Shown piece after piece: positions 10,440 to 21,240 of a DNA stretch of 64,000 bases (positions within the stretch are counted from its first letter, which is position 1; the number at the start of each line of letters is the position of its first letter). Both the position numbers and the translations under genes were made by a program. Where the stretch lies: assembly GCA_031216915.1 (NCBI GenBank), contig CM062289.1, positions 444,874,910 to 444,938,909 on the forward strand, read 5' to 3'. This stretch comes from Pictodentalium vernedei. Lineage: Eukaryota > Mollusca > Scaphopoda > Dentaliida > Dentaliidae. The notes under the pieces are model-generated. The model had not been told where the DNA came from. It did not search any database and saw only the letters and a program-made list of their open reading frames with translations.

Positions 10440-10694
10440 TTTTTATTTTTTTTATTAGGGTTTAACGACACATTAACAGCCAGGGTCATATCATGTCGCT
10501 GACAGTTTTACGGGTGGTGGAAGCCGGAGTACCCGGAGGGAACCACCGAGCAACGACGAGCAGCTGCCAGCTCTCCAACATCGTAACTCTAAACTCTGCA
10601 CCGCGGCACAGGGAGGGTTAGATTGGTTGAAGACATGCGCACTATCGACGTGCAGTACGCCTTAGTACACAGCGTCATCGTGCCCCCGTGTAAC
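10440..10694 (-). mobile_element. SINE body and tail, head missing
   Basis: On the minus strand it reads from GGGGGCACGATGACGCTGTG through TACTAAGGCGTACTGCACGT, ACTCCGGCTTCCACCACCCG and ACTGTCAGCGACATGATATG to GTGTCGTTAAACCCTAATAA and an A-rich tail. The tRNA or 5S head is absent (5' truncation). The tail matches that of the SINE at 28146 and partly that at 61498. Confidence 0.75.
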
Positions 10695-11423
10695 TTAGTT
10701 ATCTAACCCATAACATGTATTACATTTCCCAAATTCACAAAAAAAAACATATAACACTATCTGACTAAGTAGAAATAAACAATCTGAATGTGGGTGAAAT
10801 AATTTATTGTCAAAGGCAAGACTTCAACCTGAAAAATTGCATGAAAAAATGGCGAAACCAGTCATTTTCAGCCACCCAGCAGCCTCAAAAGCAGAATTTT
10901 CCTACCACACCCACCTATCTACCCCTGGTGCAAAGCATCACCTGTTTCTAAAATGCCCCCCCCCCCCCCCCCAAAAAAAAAAAAAATTTACGTATCCATT
11001 TAATTTTTTAGTTAAATGTCTGGAAACAAATCCGTGTAAAAATTACATTTTAAAAAATTGCCAATTTTTTAAGCCACCGTTTCCCATATTTCATCTGATA
11101 ATTTACCCCTATGCATCAGACTCCAACTTTAGGACCAACACTTCAAATTCTCTTGTCCAACAAACAGCCTAATGTAATCATATATCTGATACTAAAATAT
11201 ATATCTCCAATTTACATAGCATCAGTTTCAGCACATGCCCTTTGTTTAGAAATTCAGGGATATAAAATAAATTGTTGCGCTGTTTATCTATTAACATGTA
11301 GAATGCTGGAAGCCCATATTTGGGCTTTTTTATTTAGTTCCTGTACTGCAATTTAAATGCTTCATATTCTGTGGATGTGCTTCATATTATCTCTGAAGTG
11401 ATATTATTTTATCTGAGAGGATG
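10695..11423. other. No recognisable gene
   Basis: Contains a C-run/A-run (about 10957-10986) and AT-rich sequence. The open frames at 10807-11172 and 11111-11356 are interrupted by low complexity and have no recognisable domain. Confidence 0.45.
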
Positions 11424-11485
11424 TGCCTTGTTACAATTTATGGGAGAGTGCCTCCTGGCACTCTCCCATAAAAAGTAACAAGGCA
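11424..11485. repeat. Small hairpin element, GAGTGCC/GGCACTC core (copy 3)
   Basis: TGCCTTGTTACAATTTATGG, then GAGAGTGCC-TCCT-GGCACTCTC, then CCATAAAAAGTAACAAGGCA. It shares outer TGCCTTGT and core with the copy at 1912-1982. Confidence 0.7.
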
Positions 11486-11690
11486 AAGATGTACAAAGAC
11501 ATTTTAAGGACCCAAAATATTTAGCACTCTACCAGTTAATGTACAAATTTTTTTATTAAACAAAAGATATTTCTTTCAGGTTTTTAGATTGGAGTCACTC
11601 TACATACAAGTTCGGGTAAATGTTTCTGATTTCTCACAGCAATGTTTCCAACAAATTCAAGTAACACGAGTTTATATATCACAATAAAGG

Positions 11691-12049
11691 CGGGAGCGTG
11701 GTGGCTCAGTAGGTAGAGATGCAGACTGCAAGCCGAGAGGTCCTCGGTTCGAATCCCACCTGCGGCAACCGCGTTGTGTCCTTGGGCAAGACACTTCATC
11801 TCCATTGCCCGCGTGGGGGCACGATGACACCGTGTACTAAGGCGTACTGCACGTCGATGGTACGTATGTCTTCAACCAATCTAACCCTGCCTGTGCTGCA
11901 GTGCGGAGTTACGATGTTGGGGAGCTGGCAGCTGCTCGTCGTTGCTCGGTGGTTCTCTCCGGGTACTCCGGCTTCCTCCACCCGTAAAACTGTCACGGTC
12001 ATGATTAGCCATTGTGCGTGAATATGTGACCGTAAACATAAATAAATAA
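11691..12049 (+). mobile_element. SINE, tRNA-derived head, full length
   Basis: It has a complete head (GTGGCTCAGTAGGTAGAG, GGTTCGAATCCCACC), body (TTGTGTCCTTGGGCAAGACA; ACGATGTTGGGGAGCTGGCA) and an AAATAAATAAAT tail. A perfect 14-bp duplication, ATCACAATAAAGGC, lies at 11678-11691 and 12050-12063. The perfect duplication suggests this is a relatively young insertion. Confidence 0.92.
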
Positions 12050-12063
12050 ATCACAATAAAGGC

Positions 12064-12412
12064 ATACTACAGACAATACCGATGTATTTATTTCTCAAAC
12101 CTTGCTTACATGCATATACTTTTTGTTTGAGCGAGTGCTTATACCTTTAAAGAATGCGAGCTGAACGTGTGCTTGATGAATGCGGTCATACTAAATATCG
12201 ATGGATACAGAGGTATGCCGAGGTACACCGAGGGATTCCGAGGTCAGGGAAAATAGGAGTGGAAATGGGGTTGAAAACTCTGAAAATGGTATGGGGTTAT
12301 GTATTTTGCGTGCATGGTTTTAATGCCATATTTGACAATTATGGACGCTAAAGTAATATCTTCGCTGAGAAATCTTCCCTTCGGTATTTTAGTAGGTAGC
12401 TTCGTAATCAGT
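12064..12412. other. Short repeats with GAGG-TATNCCGAGG pattern, otherwise unrecognised
   Basis: Around 12211-12243 there are three spaced copies of a CCGAGG motif (GTATGCCGAGG, ACACCGAGG, ATTCCGAGG). Related sequence in inverted orientation lies at 15001-15045, and CGGTATTTTAGTAGGTAGCTT (12383-12403) has an inverted relative at 14827-14850. This may mark the ends of an old element; it is not proven. Confidence 0.35.
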
Positions 12413-12423
12413 ATTCACAGCGG

Positions 12424-12824
12424 CTGCGGTGGCGTTGCGGTAACCGCTTCTCGTCAGATCACCGAAGTTAAGCAACATCGAGCCCGGTTAATCATTGGAT
12501 GGGTGACCGTCTGAGCGATCAATTCGGACTCTCGCGTTGTGTCCTTGGGCAAGGCACTTAACCTCGATTGTCCACATGGGGGCCCGATGACGCCGTGTAC
12601 TAAGGCGTACTGAAGGTCGATGGTACGCATGTCTTCAACCAATCTAACCCTGCCTGTGCTGCAGTGCGGAGTTACGATGTTGGGGAGATGGCAGCTGCTC
12701 GTCGTTGCTCGGTGGTTCTCTCCAGATACTCCGGCTTCCTCCACCCGTAAAACTGTCACGGTCATGATTAGCCATTGTGCATAAGTATATGACCTTAAAC
12801 ACCAATAAATAAATGAATAAATAA
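12424..12824 (+). mobile_element. SINE, 5S-rRNA-derived head, full length
   Basis: The head TCTCGTCAGATCACCGAAGT continuing TAAGCAACATCGAGCCCGGT and TTGGATGGGTGACCGTCTGAG is clearly derived from 5S rRNA (its A-box, intermediate element and C-box region). It joins the same body used by the tRNA-headed SINEs (TTGTGTCCTTGGGCAAGGCA; TACTAAGGCGTACTGAAGG; ACTCCGGCTTCCTCCACCCG) and an AATAAATAAATGAATAAATA tail. ATTCACAGCGGC (12413-12424) and ATTTACAGCGGC (12825-12836) form the target duplication. Confidence 0.9.
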
Positions 12825-12990
12825 ATTTACAGCGGCCGCATCTCGGTAAGCGACAGTGTGAATTGTTCATCACATTATGACTTGTTAATTAGTTCTCTTT
12901 GTGGCTCTCGGGAATCGCATTCAAAGCCTGCTTCCCAAACTCAACACACATATTATGTACCAGGCATTTGAAGGAGAATGTGCTCCTCAA

Positions 12991-13508
12991 TAGGGCTGTC
13001 ACGATTTTTTTAATTTGGGAATCGATTAATCGTCGCAAATAATCGATAGTAATCGATTAATCGCACCTAAATGACCCTCCGTCTCCCTTTCTTTGAAGTC
13101 GTTAAAAATGAAGTTGAAGTCAGTTGACCTACCTCAAGTAAACAACGAAGACGATCCTCTTTTAGATACATTCAAAGCTTTGATGTTCTGAACTTTTGAA
13201 CCGTCAGTGTAATAATCAAGACCGGTCGGCAACTGCCGACCGGTCTTGATTATTACACTGACGGTTCAAAAGTTCAGAACATCAAAGCTTTGAACGTACC
13301 TAAAAGACAAATGCTTCTAATGGCTTCTTGAGGTTTAACGTCGACGTTCGTGACCTTTTCCCTTCAGAAACAATAGTTTTTATCCATTTTTAATTATTAA
13401 ACGTCTAAAACGGGGTAAAATTTACCGATTCTTCGACAACGAAAAATACTAATCGATTTCGGCGTGAACGATCGAAAATCGATTATTCGATTAGTCATGA
13501 CAGCGCTA
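12991..13508. mobile_element. hAT-like MITE (518 bp) with long internal palindrome
   Basis: The ends are TAGGGCTGTCACGAT and ATGACAGCGCTA, flanked by CTCCTCAA (12983-12990) and CTCCACAA (13509-13516), an 8-bp duplication with one mismatch. The subterminal regions are rich in ATCGATTA motifs on both sides. It encodes no transposase. An 8-bp target duplication and these ends fit the hAT superfamily. Confidence 0.8.
13158..13307. repeat. Near-perfect 150-bp palindrome inside the hAT-like MITE
   Basis: TCTTTTAGATACATTCAAAG through TTGATTATTACACTGACGG, with centre GACCGGTCGGCAACTGCCGACCGGTC, is an almost uninterrupted stem, with mismatches only near the outermost ends. The inner 110 bp or so show virtually no divergence between arms. 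Confidence 0.85.
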
Positions 13509-13730
13509 CTCCACAATCTTCCTAAGATACATTACAAAAGAAACTGCAAATAACCCGATCAGCATTATTTTCAATTCAGATACATGGATTCTCATGTCTG
13601 AGGACCCTGTAGTATAGGAAGAAATTTCAACTGACCTATCGACGCTTTACAGAGACAACAAATATTTTGCATGGCGATTTTATCTAAACTACAATCCAGA
13701 GTATTCGAACCAAAACAGACACACCGTCGC

Positions 13731-13808
13731 CAGAGTGCTAGGATGTTCTATGTCTCCTGTGGGGCTATATATTATGTCCCCTGTGTGGCATAGAACATTC
13801 TACCACTC
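13731..13808. repeat. Short inverted repeat
   Basis: GAGTGCTAGGATGTTCTATG at the left pairs with CATAGAACATTCTACCACTC at the right. The interior has a second weak pair around TGTCTCCTGTGG and TGTCCCCTGTGTGG, which are direct repeats. No coding capacity. Confidence 0.55.
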
Positions 13809-14088
13809 AGGCAACGACATACTGACATCCCGAAATTATCGACAAATAACAACTGCGAGAGTATGAATAATATTATTAAAAAAATCGCGACATCGACGCC
13901 GTAGCTGCGACGGGTGGTGCAATCTCACAAAATTCTAAGTTCATCAAGGGCCATAACTCCAAGAAAATATTTGGAACAACACATGCATTGAACAGTGGCT
14001 AGACATCAATAAGATACACTTACATGCCAAATATAAAGTCATTCCATCAAGTATTTCAAACGTTATTGAGTTTTGAAACTCGTTGGTC

Positions 14089-14154
14089 ACAGACAGACCG
14101 ACAGACCGACGGACCGACAGACAGACAGGCCGACAGGCAGACCGACAGACCGAC
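14089..14154. repeat. GACAGACC-type simple repeat
   Basis: Degenerate tandem GACAGACCGACAGACC sequence, 4-bp and 8-bp periodicity. Open frames across it are artefacts. Confidence 0.8.
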
Positions 14155-15878
14155 ATTGCCACTTATTGAGCTGCTAGTCGCAGCTAAAAATGAATGGAGA
14201 ATTTTGAAATTGCCAGATTTGACTTGACAGACTTGAAGACATTATTGTAGCCCAATATCGTTACATAAGGAATTAATATTTTCGGAAGTGATTTTCATTC
14301 GCCAACGATGCAAAAAAAACCCAAAAACCAAAAAACGTGCCGTTAGACAATTAATAAAAAGTTACTGACTTAAGTTTCCGACAATTCTAAAAATCAAACT
14401 TTGAGTGACGGACGTTTGACAAAACCTAAAACGGCGGCAATTGCAAAAAAACTGGTCAGATAAAGAGGGTGAATAGAACTGAATACCTTGAAAACAAAAA
14501 CTGTCAACAAAAAACCAAGGCCAAATTAAAGCCGTTGACACTGAGTCGAAATAGCTAAAAATATACTGTATATACACGTGTACTAAATACAAATTACAGC
14601 TTTGGGTGTATCGGGCACAGCAGAACGATACTTATCACAGTATGCCATAAAACCTTAATAACGGCATAAAGCCAACAATGGCAATTTGCAAAAGTTCTAC
14701 CTGTCCAAAGCCGAGATAAAAGTTGATAGGAGTTTTATTTTTATCGAATATTACAATGATCCGTCTTGTGGTACCCAATTAGCACTTACGCGCATCATGC
14801 AGTCACCAAGGTAGCCAATTAATTACAAAGCTACCTACTAAATACCGAGGGGCAGTTTTCGGCGACAGCTCGGTCTATATATCTTGCAATGACTCGAATA
14901 AATCAACGCTTATATCACATATATTGCTTCAAAGGACTAAATTATATGTCTGCACACATAGTTAAAGCTTTTAAACAACTCTTACTTACTCATTTCCCTT
15001 CACCTCGGCATCCCTCGGTATACATCGGTATCCCTCGGTATTTAGTAGGTCCCTATGAATGAAGACTGAAGCAGTAACTGCCGTAGTCTCCTCATTCTGA
15101 TCGGTGACGAAGAACGTGCTGAATGTGGCAATGTTTTAACATGGGGCAGGACGGAGCGGGGATTTAGAAACTTCCCCCCGCAAAACTCTCCTAACAGACA
15201 AACAATAGGTGTCTGTCCTTTAGATGAATAGAAATCTGTCCTGTAAATGACTTGGTGATATTGAGACTTCCAGTTCTCCTGGAATGCAGTTCTCAAGATC
15301 GTGATAGTCCTCCTCTTGGCTGATTTGTGTCATGCGGTAATCTAAAGACTGTGCGACCAACAACCAGCTCGGCGATTAACCATGCAATTAAGGCTCCTAA
15401 AGTCATTAACCCCACGCCGATATTCTGAGTATATAAACTACAGGAAATGGTACCATTTACCTACAATTTTATTTTTGATGAGAATACCAACATAAGAATA
15501 CTTACAGAAAATAATCGTCTATTCATGTGATTCGTGTCTCAAATTTCCTCTTATCATAAGTAAAAATGTAATGTAATTATGTCCAAAAAATATGTCCCAA
15601 CTGAACTGACGAACACTTAAAACTTATGTGATTGCTGCACAGATGACAACTCACTACAGGGAAAAATAAATTACTAAGGTGTGTATTGTTTTGACATCAA
15701 ATGGCGCATCTTCATTGCAATCCATCAAGCTGACATAACGCAATGCGCTGTCGTTGACACTACCATTAATTTATTTTTCAGCAAACACAATGTGTCATTT
15801 ATATATTCATATTGTTGAAAATTCGAGCATTGTTTTCATAAAGAATCGTATGCTGATGAACACGTCGGAAATTCGGTA
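14155..15878. other. No recognisable gene; short CCCTCGGTAT repeat near 15001
   Basis: AT-rich sequence without supported exons. At 15001-15045 CATCCCTCGGTATACATCGG and TATCCCTCGGTATTTAG form short direct repeats related (inverted) to 12211-12243. Open frames at 14362-14592 and 15042-15296 (minus) have no identifiable domain. Confidence 0.4.
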
Positions 15879-15882
15879 TTAA

Positions 15883-16115
15883 CACTTTAACGCTGATGGT
15901 ACATTCCTCTCCAGTTCAGAACCATCAAGTGGTGGAGTATATATTCGTTACATGGGTGAGACTAATTAATATTTTCAACGTGCAGCCTCGGGGCTGCACG
16001 TTGGAAATCTTGATTGGTCTTCCACACAAATTCACCAAACGACTATATACTTTACGAATCCAGATCACATCGTGACGAACCTTGCCAGGAAAAGTGGGCT
16101 TTTGGAGTTTAAGGG
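15883..16115. mobile_element. TTAA-flanked MITE, third subfamily
   Basis: TTAA (15879-15882) precedes CACTTTAACGC, and GGAGTTTAAGGG is followed by TTAA (16116-16119). The 233-bp interior holds a strong palindrome at 15956-16025 (CAACGTGCAGCC/GGCTGCACGTTG). The terminus resembles CCCTTTTAACGC at 28083, so this appears to be a separate piggyBac-like MITE family. Confidence 0.55.
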
Positions 16116-16473
16116 TTAAATTCCAAGCAGGGAAATCTATTGTCAGGATACCTCATATCGGAAGTTGTCCGATTCTCACTGGTAACTCTCCATTTAAAAC
16201 TATTTGTTAACACTGGATTTCATTTCCTTAAAAAAACTTCTTATTCCTCACTTGCCTGGTTGAGTTCGGCATTGAAGGGGTTCAACTCAAAAGTTGAAGG
16301 TGGGTTTGAACTCAAAAGTTGAAAAAAATAAAAATATAAAAAATACATTGCAATTTTCGTGCACAGTGCTGATATCCGTAGACATTTTGTCCAGGAAATA
16401 ATTTAAAATTGCATAATCTGAAATTCTTTTACCTTCAAATGTCCGAAAACATTTTGTTTGGAAGGGTGGGGAA

Positions 16474-16525
16474 GGATTCGTCGACCTGAGTGGCAAGGCG
16501 TCTTGGACACTTGGTCGACGAATCC
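16474..16525. repeat. Short inverted repeat around GTCGAC
   Basis: GGATTCGTCGACC (16474-16486) pairs with GGTCGACGAATCC (16513-16525), a 13-bp perfect stem with a 26-base loop. Confidence 0.6.
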
Positions 16526-16623
16526 TCACTTTCGAGACATATTTTGCCGAGCTATATTATACCGCTTCACAAAATCGCACCATCGGATCATGGTTCGTGA
16601 TCAGAAGCTGCATGATACGTGGA

Positions 16624-16672
16624 CTTTCGATGGAGTCATTTTTGTCAAACACAAGGATGGCTCCATCGAAAG
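16624..16672. repeat. Short inverted repeat
   Basis: CTTTCGATGGAG (16624-16635) pairs perfectly with CTCCATCGAAAG (16661-16672). It lies just downstream of the GTCGAC inverted repeat; together they may belong to one decayed element. Confidence 0.55.
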
Positions 16673-16900
16673 GATCACAAGCCCTTGCCAGATGAATGAT
16701 CTGGAAAAAAAATATCGCATTGTACAAAAAATTAATCTTAACACATCTCAGTCCACTATAGTGTAATTGCTTTCGTATGTATTCAATAGGCTTACCTGCT
16801 ACAACTTCCTTCTGTCTGTTGATAATTCCCAACATCAAGAATTTCATGTCTGTCGCTGTAGAACATAAGCGACCTGTCTCTGACACCTGTGGATTATTGA

Positions 16901-17138
16901 CCCTTTACCCAACGAATCTCCCCCGTCCGCCCGCCCGCCTGGTATGCAAATTCGGCAGTTGAAAAAATATTATCTTTCAAGGATTTTCGACGGAACCATG
17001 TCATGTGACCCATCGTTGGAGCGAGCGCGTTTCAGCGAGGGTCGCATGGTGGGGTTTTGTTGAAATATTGTTGAAATATTTTTGAAAAATTAAAAAAAAA
17101 AATGTTAGTTTTTTATATCGTCTGCGTTGGGTGAGGGG
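16901..17138 (+). mobile_element. piggyBac-like MITE, subfamily B (degenerate)
   Basis: The left end CCCTTTACCCAACGAATC is preceded by TTGA (mutated TTAA). The interior ATCTTTCAAGGATTTTCGAC, CATGTGACCCATCGTTGG and TATCGTCTGCGTTGGGTGAG matches subfamily B at 27793. The palindrome core is largely lost. The right end is GGGTGAGGGG. Confidence 0.6.
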
Positions 17139-17240
17139 TTGTCCCAGTAGTGTCTGGAACGGGGCGTGTGTGTCGTACCCTCAACGCCGAAAAGTTGAAA
17201 ATCTCCAACATTTTGGATAATATAATTGCGAGTTCGAGAG

Positions 17241-18775
17241 AACTGAGCAAGGTTTTCTTTGAACAATGTGATCACCCAATTATAAACTTGCCTGAGTGTC
17301 GGATCAGTTCCAATATTCTCAACCTATTTACATAACTGTTTTGTTATAAATTATTGAAACTCGACAATATGCAATCTCCATCCACCTATAACAAAGCAAA
17401 TAGAAATTGAAAAAAATATTATCTTTCAAGGATTTTCAACGGAACCATGTCATGTGACCCTTCGTTGAAGCGAGCTCGTTTCAGCGAGGGTCGCATGATG
17501 TGGTTTTGTTGAAATATTGTTGAAATATTTTTGAAAAATTAAAAAAAAAAATGTTATTTAAATTAATGATTTTCTATATCGTCTGCGTTGGGTGAGGGGT
17601 TGTCCCAGTAGTGACCTTGCTACTTGCCTGAGTGTCGGATCAGTTCAAATATTCTCAACCTATTTACATAACTGTTTTGTTATAAATTATTGAAACTCGA
17701 CAATATGCAATCTCCATTCACCAACAACAAAGCAAACAGAAATTGAAAAAATATTATCTAGCCTGAGTGTCGGATCATTTCCAATATTCTCAACCTTTTT
17801 ACATAACTGTTTTGTTATAAATTATTGAAACTTGACAATAGGCAATCTCCAATCATTTGCAGCTAAGCAAATAGAAATTAACAAATAGTTGTTACCCAAT
17901 GTCTGTCTTTGAACTTGAGCTATAATATTGGTGAATTTTGCAGGGTTAATGGGCAGTATTCAGTCATTTGTAACAACAGAACAAATTCAGATTAACGAAA
18001 TTGTGTTTACGCTGTTCTGAACTTGGTTGAGGGTCGGGCCATTTTCAATATTCCCAAGCTATCTACCTTATTGTTTTTTGGGGGTTTTTTTGCAGATTAT
18101 TTGAGATTGGCAATGGGAAATCTCCGACCATTTGTAGCAGAGCAATTTAAAAACAGTGGCTTCCTGATGGCTTTGTATTTGAAACCTGAGTGACAAACTT
18201 AATGGCCTTTTAGTGCGAAAACTCATATTGAATAATAGCCACTTAATGTTCGAACCTGGTTGAGTGTCACATCATTTTCAGTACCTATAATATAACTATC
18301 AAATTGCTTTGCTGCAAATTATTGGAGGGGGTCAGTGGGCGGTCTCCAATCAGATGTAGCAGACGAAATTGAAATTAGTAATTTGTGAAACCTGAGTCAC
18401 AAAATTCAGGACTTTTATAGGATAAATAGACTCTTAGAATCATATGCTACAAGTTAGTTCACATTATCAAATTAGTAATTATCTTTTGTTCGAATGTGAT
18501 TGTCTGTCGGACAATTTTCAGTACATATAATTTGACTATCACTTTGTTGTTTTTTTTTTGTTTGGATTTGTTTGAAGATTATTGGAGTTTGTCAACGGAA
18601 ATCTCCGGACAATTGTAATAGAGCATATCGAAACTAGATATAATAATTTCATTATCGAATTGTTTTGATACAAGTTATTGGAGATCGGCAAGGGGCAATC
18701 TCCAAACATTTGTAACAGAACAACTTGAAATTGACAAATAGTAGTTCCCCTGTATCTGTACTTGAAACTTGAGCT
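17241..18775 (+). repeat. Decayed tandem repeat carrying a duplicated MITE piece
   Basis: The phrase GCCTGAGTGTCGGATCA followed by CAATATTCTCAACCT, ATAACTGTTTTGTTATAAAT and GCAATCTCC recurs at about 17290, 17630 and 17761 with high similarity. It continues as progressively diverged copies near 18020, 18255, 18500 and 18640 (spacing about 130-240 bp), recognisable by TGCAAATTATTGGAG and AATCTCC-CATTTGTAACAGA blocks. At 17407-17610 a second copy of the right part of the MITE at 16958-17155 is included, showing that MITE sequence was duplicated with the array. Confidence 0.65.
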
Positions 18776-18788
18776 TCCGACCAAACTC

Positions 18789-18853
18789 GGCTGTCTGTCT
18801 GTCTGTCTGCCTACCGGCCGGCCTGCGAGTGTGTGTGTGTGGGGGGGGGGGTG
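18789..18853. repeat. Simple repeats (CTGT)n, (GT)n and poly-G
   Basis: TCTGTCTGTCTGTCTG, then GTGTGTGTGTG and a G run. Frames across it are artefacts. Confidence 0.85.
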
Positions 18854-18869
18854 GAGTGACCAAGCCCAT

Positions 18870-19320
18870 TTCAAGCTACATCAGTGTGTATCTATCGTGA
18901 TGAGTTACCGAATAAGCTAACACTCTTATTGACCCCCGATTATATGATTTGTACATATAGATGTGTTTGTATATATATTATTAATGAATGTTTGTTTATC
19001 TGTGGCAAGGCGACAGCAGCCCACAAATTACTCTCGAAACCTGGCAATCTGATATTTTAGTTAACTTTTCATCTTGAAAGTGCGGGTACCAAATAAGAGT
19101 TCTTTAGCAGGTAGCTGCGGACTGCTCGTAATGAATGACTGGAATGCTAAGAATCCTGATTCGACATTATCCTCTGTCGTTTTCAGTTAGTGACCCTTGG
19201 CCAATCACTTCTTCGAATCTTGCGCCTAATTCATCACTGAACAGAAACAACTGGGTCACCCTTATCACCTCTCCTTCTTGCAAGCGACATAACTGCTATC
19301 CCTGCGTGTAATTGCTATTA
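18870..19320. other. No recognisable feature
   Basis: Nothing identifiable on either strand. Confidence 0.4.
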
Positions 19321-19382
19321 TTGTTGTTATTATTATTGTAATAAGAGTAATGGTGATGATGGTAATGGTGGTAGTGATGGTG

Positions 19383-19557
<175 letters not shown>

Positions 19558-20395
19558 TTAATTTCTTTTCTTTTTTTGTGAAATCTCATCTGTTGCAAGA
19601 CGGATTAACCTTATGGTACGATACGGGGTTGATCCCACTTGTCTTGTACCACTTCAACTTTACAAGGCAGTCCTTCCGTTTATTTTCGCCATTTTTCGTG
19701 ACAGAAGAGCTTCCTCGCTGTTTCTTCTCTCTCAACTTTTAATGTTCCATTGAGTTTGCTAGTGATACAATAACCTGATGAATTTGGTTCAGTCGAGTGT
19801 GACCCTCAATTTGAATTTTGTACAGCCAAGAGGAGCCCTTAATTGATGTTCTGCGTCCCAATAACGTTGCTCAACATCGGAGAGGGTCAAGATGTGCTCG
19901 ACGTTGCACAATGTCCCATTTGAATCCCATTTGAATATCATGTTCCTTCACTTATCATCTTCTGACCGACTCACGTCCGGAATTTAATGGAGGCCCGGTA
20001 ATCATACTCACTTAACTGTAAGATCCACCTAACAATCCATGGCGTTATAAGTAACTCGCTCCATCATAACTTGATAAAAACTCCATTATGATATTACATT
20101 GTATTATATTTTCCTTTTGTTCGCTTGATTTCTGTTTTTCTATTTCCTTTACTATGAAACCATTTTCCCACAAAGACCAACTTGATTTCAGCTCTTACCA
20201 GTACAGAACATTTCTGCTATTGAATGCTACTGACGCTCGGGCTCCCTGCTTATTTTACCATCCACCGAGCACATGATGTGTAGCCTTGACTCGTACCGTG
20301 CCTGAATTAATACATTCAATACCGTAGTTTATGTTTGTGGACTAAAACATAAATTACAAAAGCAACAGTCCCTGTGTGCCCTGACATATGTATAT

Positions 20396-21240
20396 ATGAG
20401 GTATATCGGTATTGACTTACTGAAAAGCTTTACTGTCATGACAGCATTGTTTCATCTCTTGTTAAAACAAGTTATCTCAGATTGTCAGAAAAAACCTGAT
20501 AATTGTGCGAAAGTCCTAAAACCTCAATTTGTTCACAAAAATGATACGATCCTACTGACACCGCCTCTCCAAACTGACATATTGACTGCTTTCCCTACTT
20601 GGTATTCTGCAGCCTTTTTAACCTTGGTCAGAGAGATGATTCTGCTCATGTCAGGAGACATAGAATCAAACCCAGGACCGAACTCTTTGTCCACTGAAAA
20701 TACCCTAAATACATTAAAAATTTTCAATTTGAATATCCAAAGCCTAAAGCCCAAATTAGACGTTATGAAATATGAATCACTATCTTATAATGTATTAGCT
20801 CTCACGGAGACCTGGCTACAAAGCACTGATTTGACGTCTGACATTATGATTTACGGATTCCAGGAACCCCTGCGGTTTGACCGCATGACAAGAGGAGGTG
20901 GCGTTGCTGTCTATGTGAAGAATGGCTTGTGCTTTCGGCGGAGAAGCGATCTTGAGGTGAATGGCATCGAATGTCTATGGGTCGAAGTGTTCACGAAACA
21001 CCACAAGTCCCTATTGCTCGGGGTATTTTACCGCCCGCCCAATAGTTCCCAAGATGCTTGGGATTATATTACAGCATCAATTGGTAGAGCGAAAGATACC
21101 TTGATCCCTGACCTAGTTATTACTGGTGACTTCAACGAGAATCAAATGGGCTCCCCGAGGGGTCATTTCCATGAAGTTTGTAACTACTGTAACCTTAGAC
21201 AGCTAGTGATTGGACCAACGTGCCTCACCTCGCCTCATCT
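20396..21240 (+). pseudogene. LINE ORF2 segment 1: 2A peptide motif and AP endonuclease (N-terminal part)
   Basis: The open frame starts at ATG 20396. Residues 12-27 are strongly hydrophobic. Residues 87-95 (20654-20680) read GDIESNPGP, which matches the D(V/I)ExNPGP consensus of 2A ribosome-skipping peptides; the separation would be between G94 and P95. Downstream lie endonuclease signatures: LNIQSL, LTETWL, the GGGVAVYVKNG block, VFYRPPNSS and ITGDFN. The true coding frame leaves this frame near 21230 (frameshift), although the open frame runs on to 21289. 2A motifs at the start of APE-type LINE proteins are known in several invertebrates; activity of this copy is not shown. Confidence 0.85.

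Noticed and set aside
12424..12530. Functional 5S rRNA gene
   Set aside because: Only the internal promoter half is recognisable, and it continues into a SINE body.
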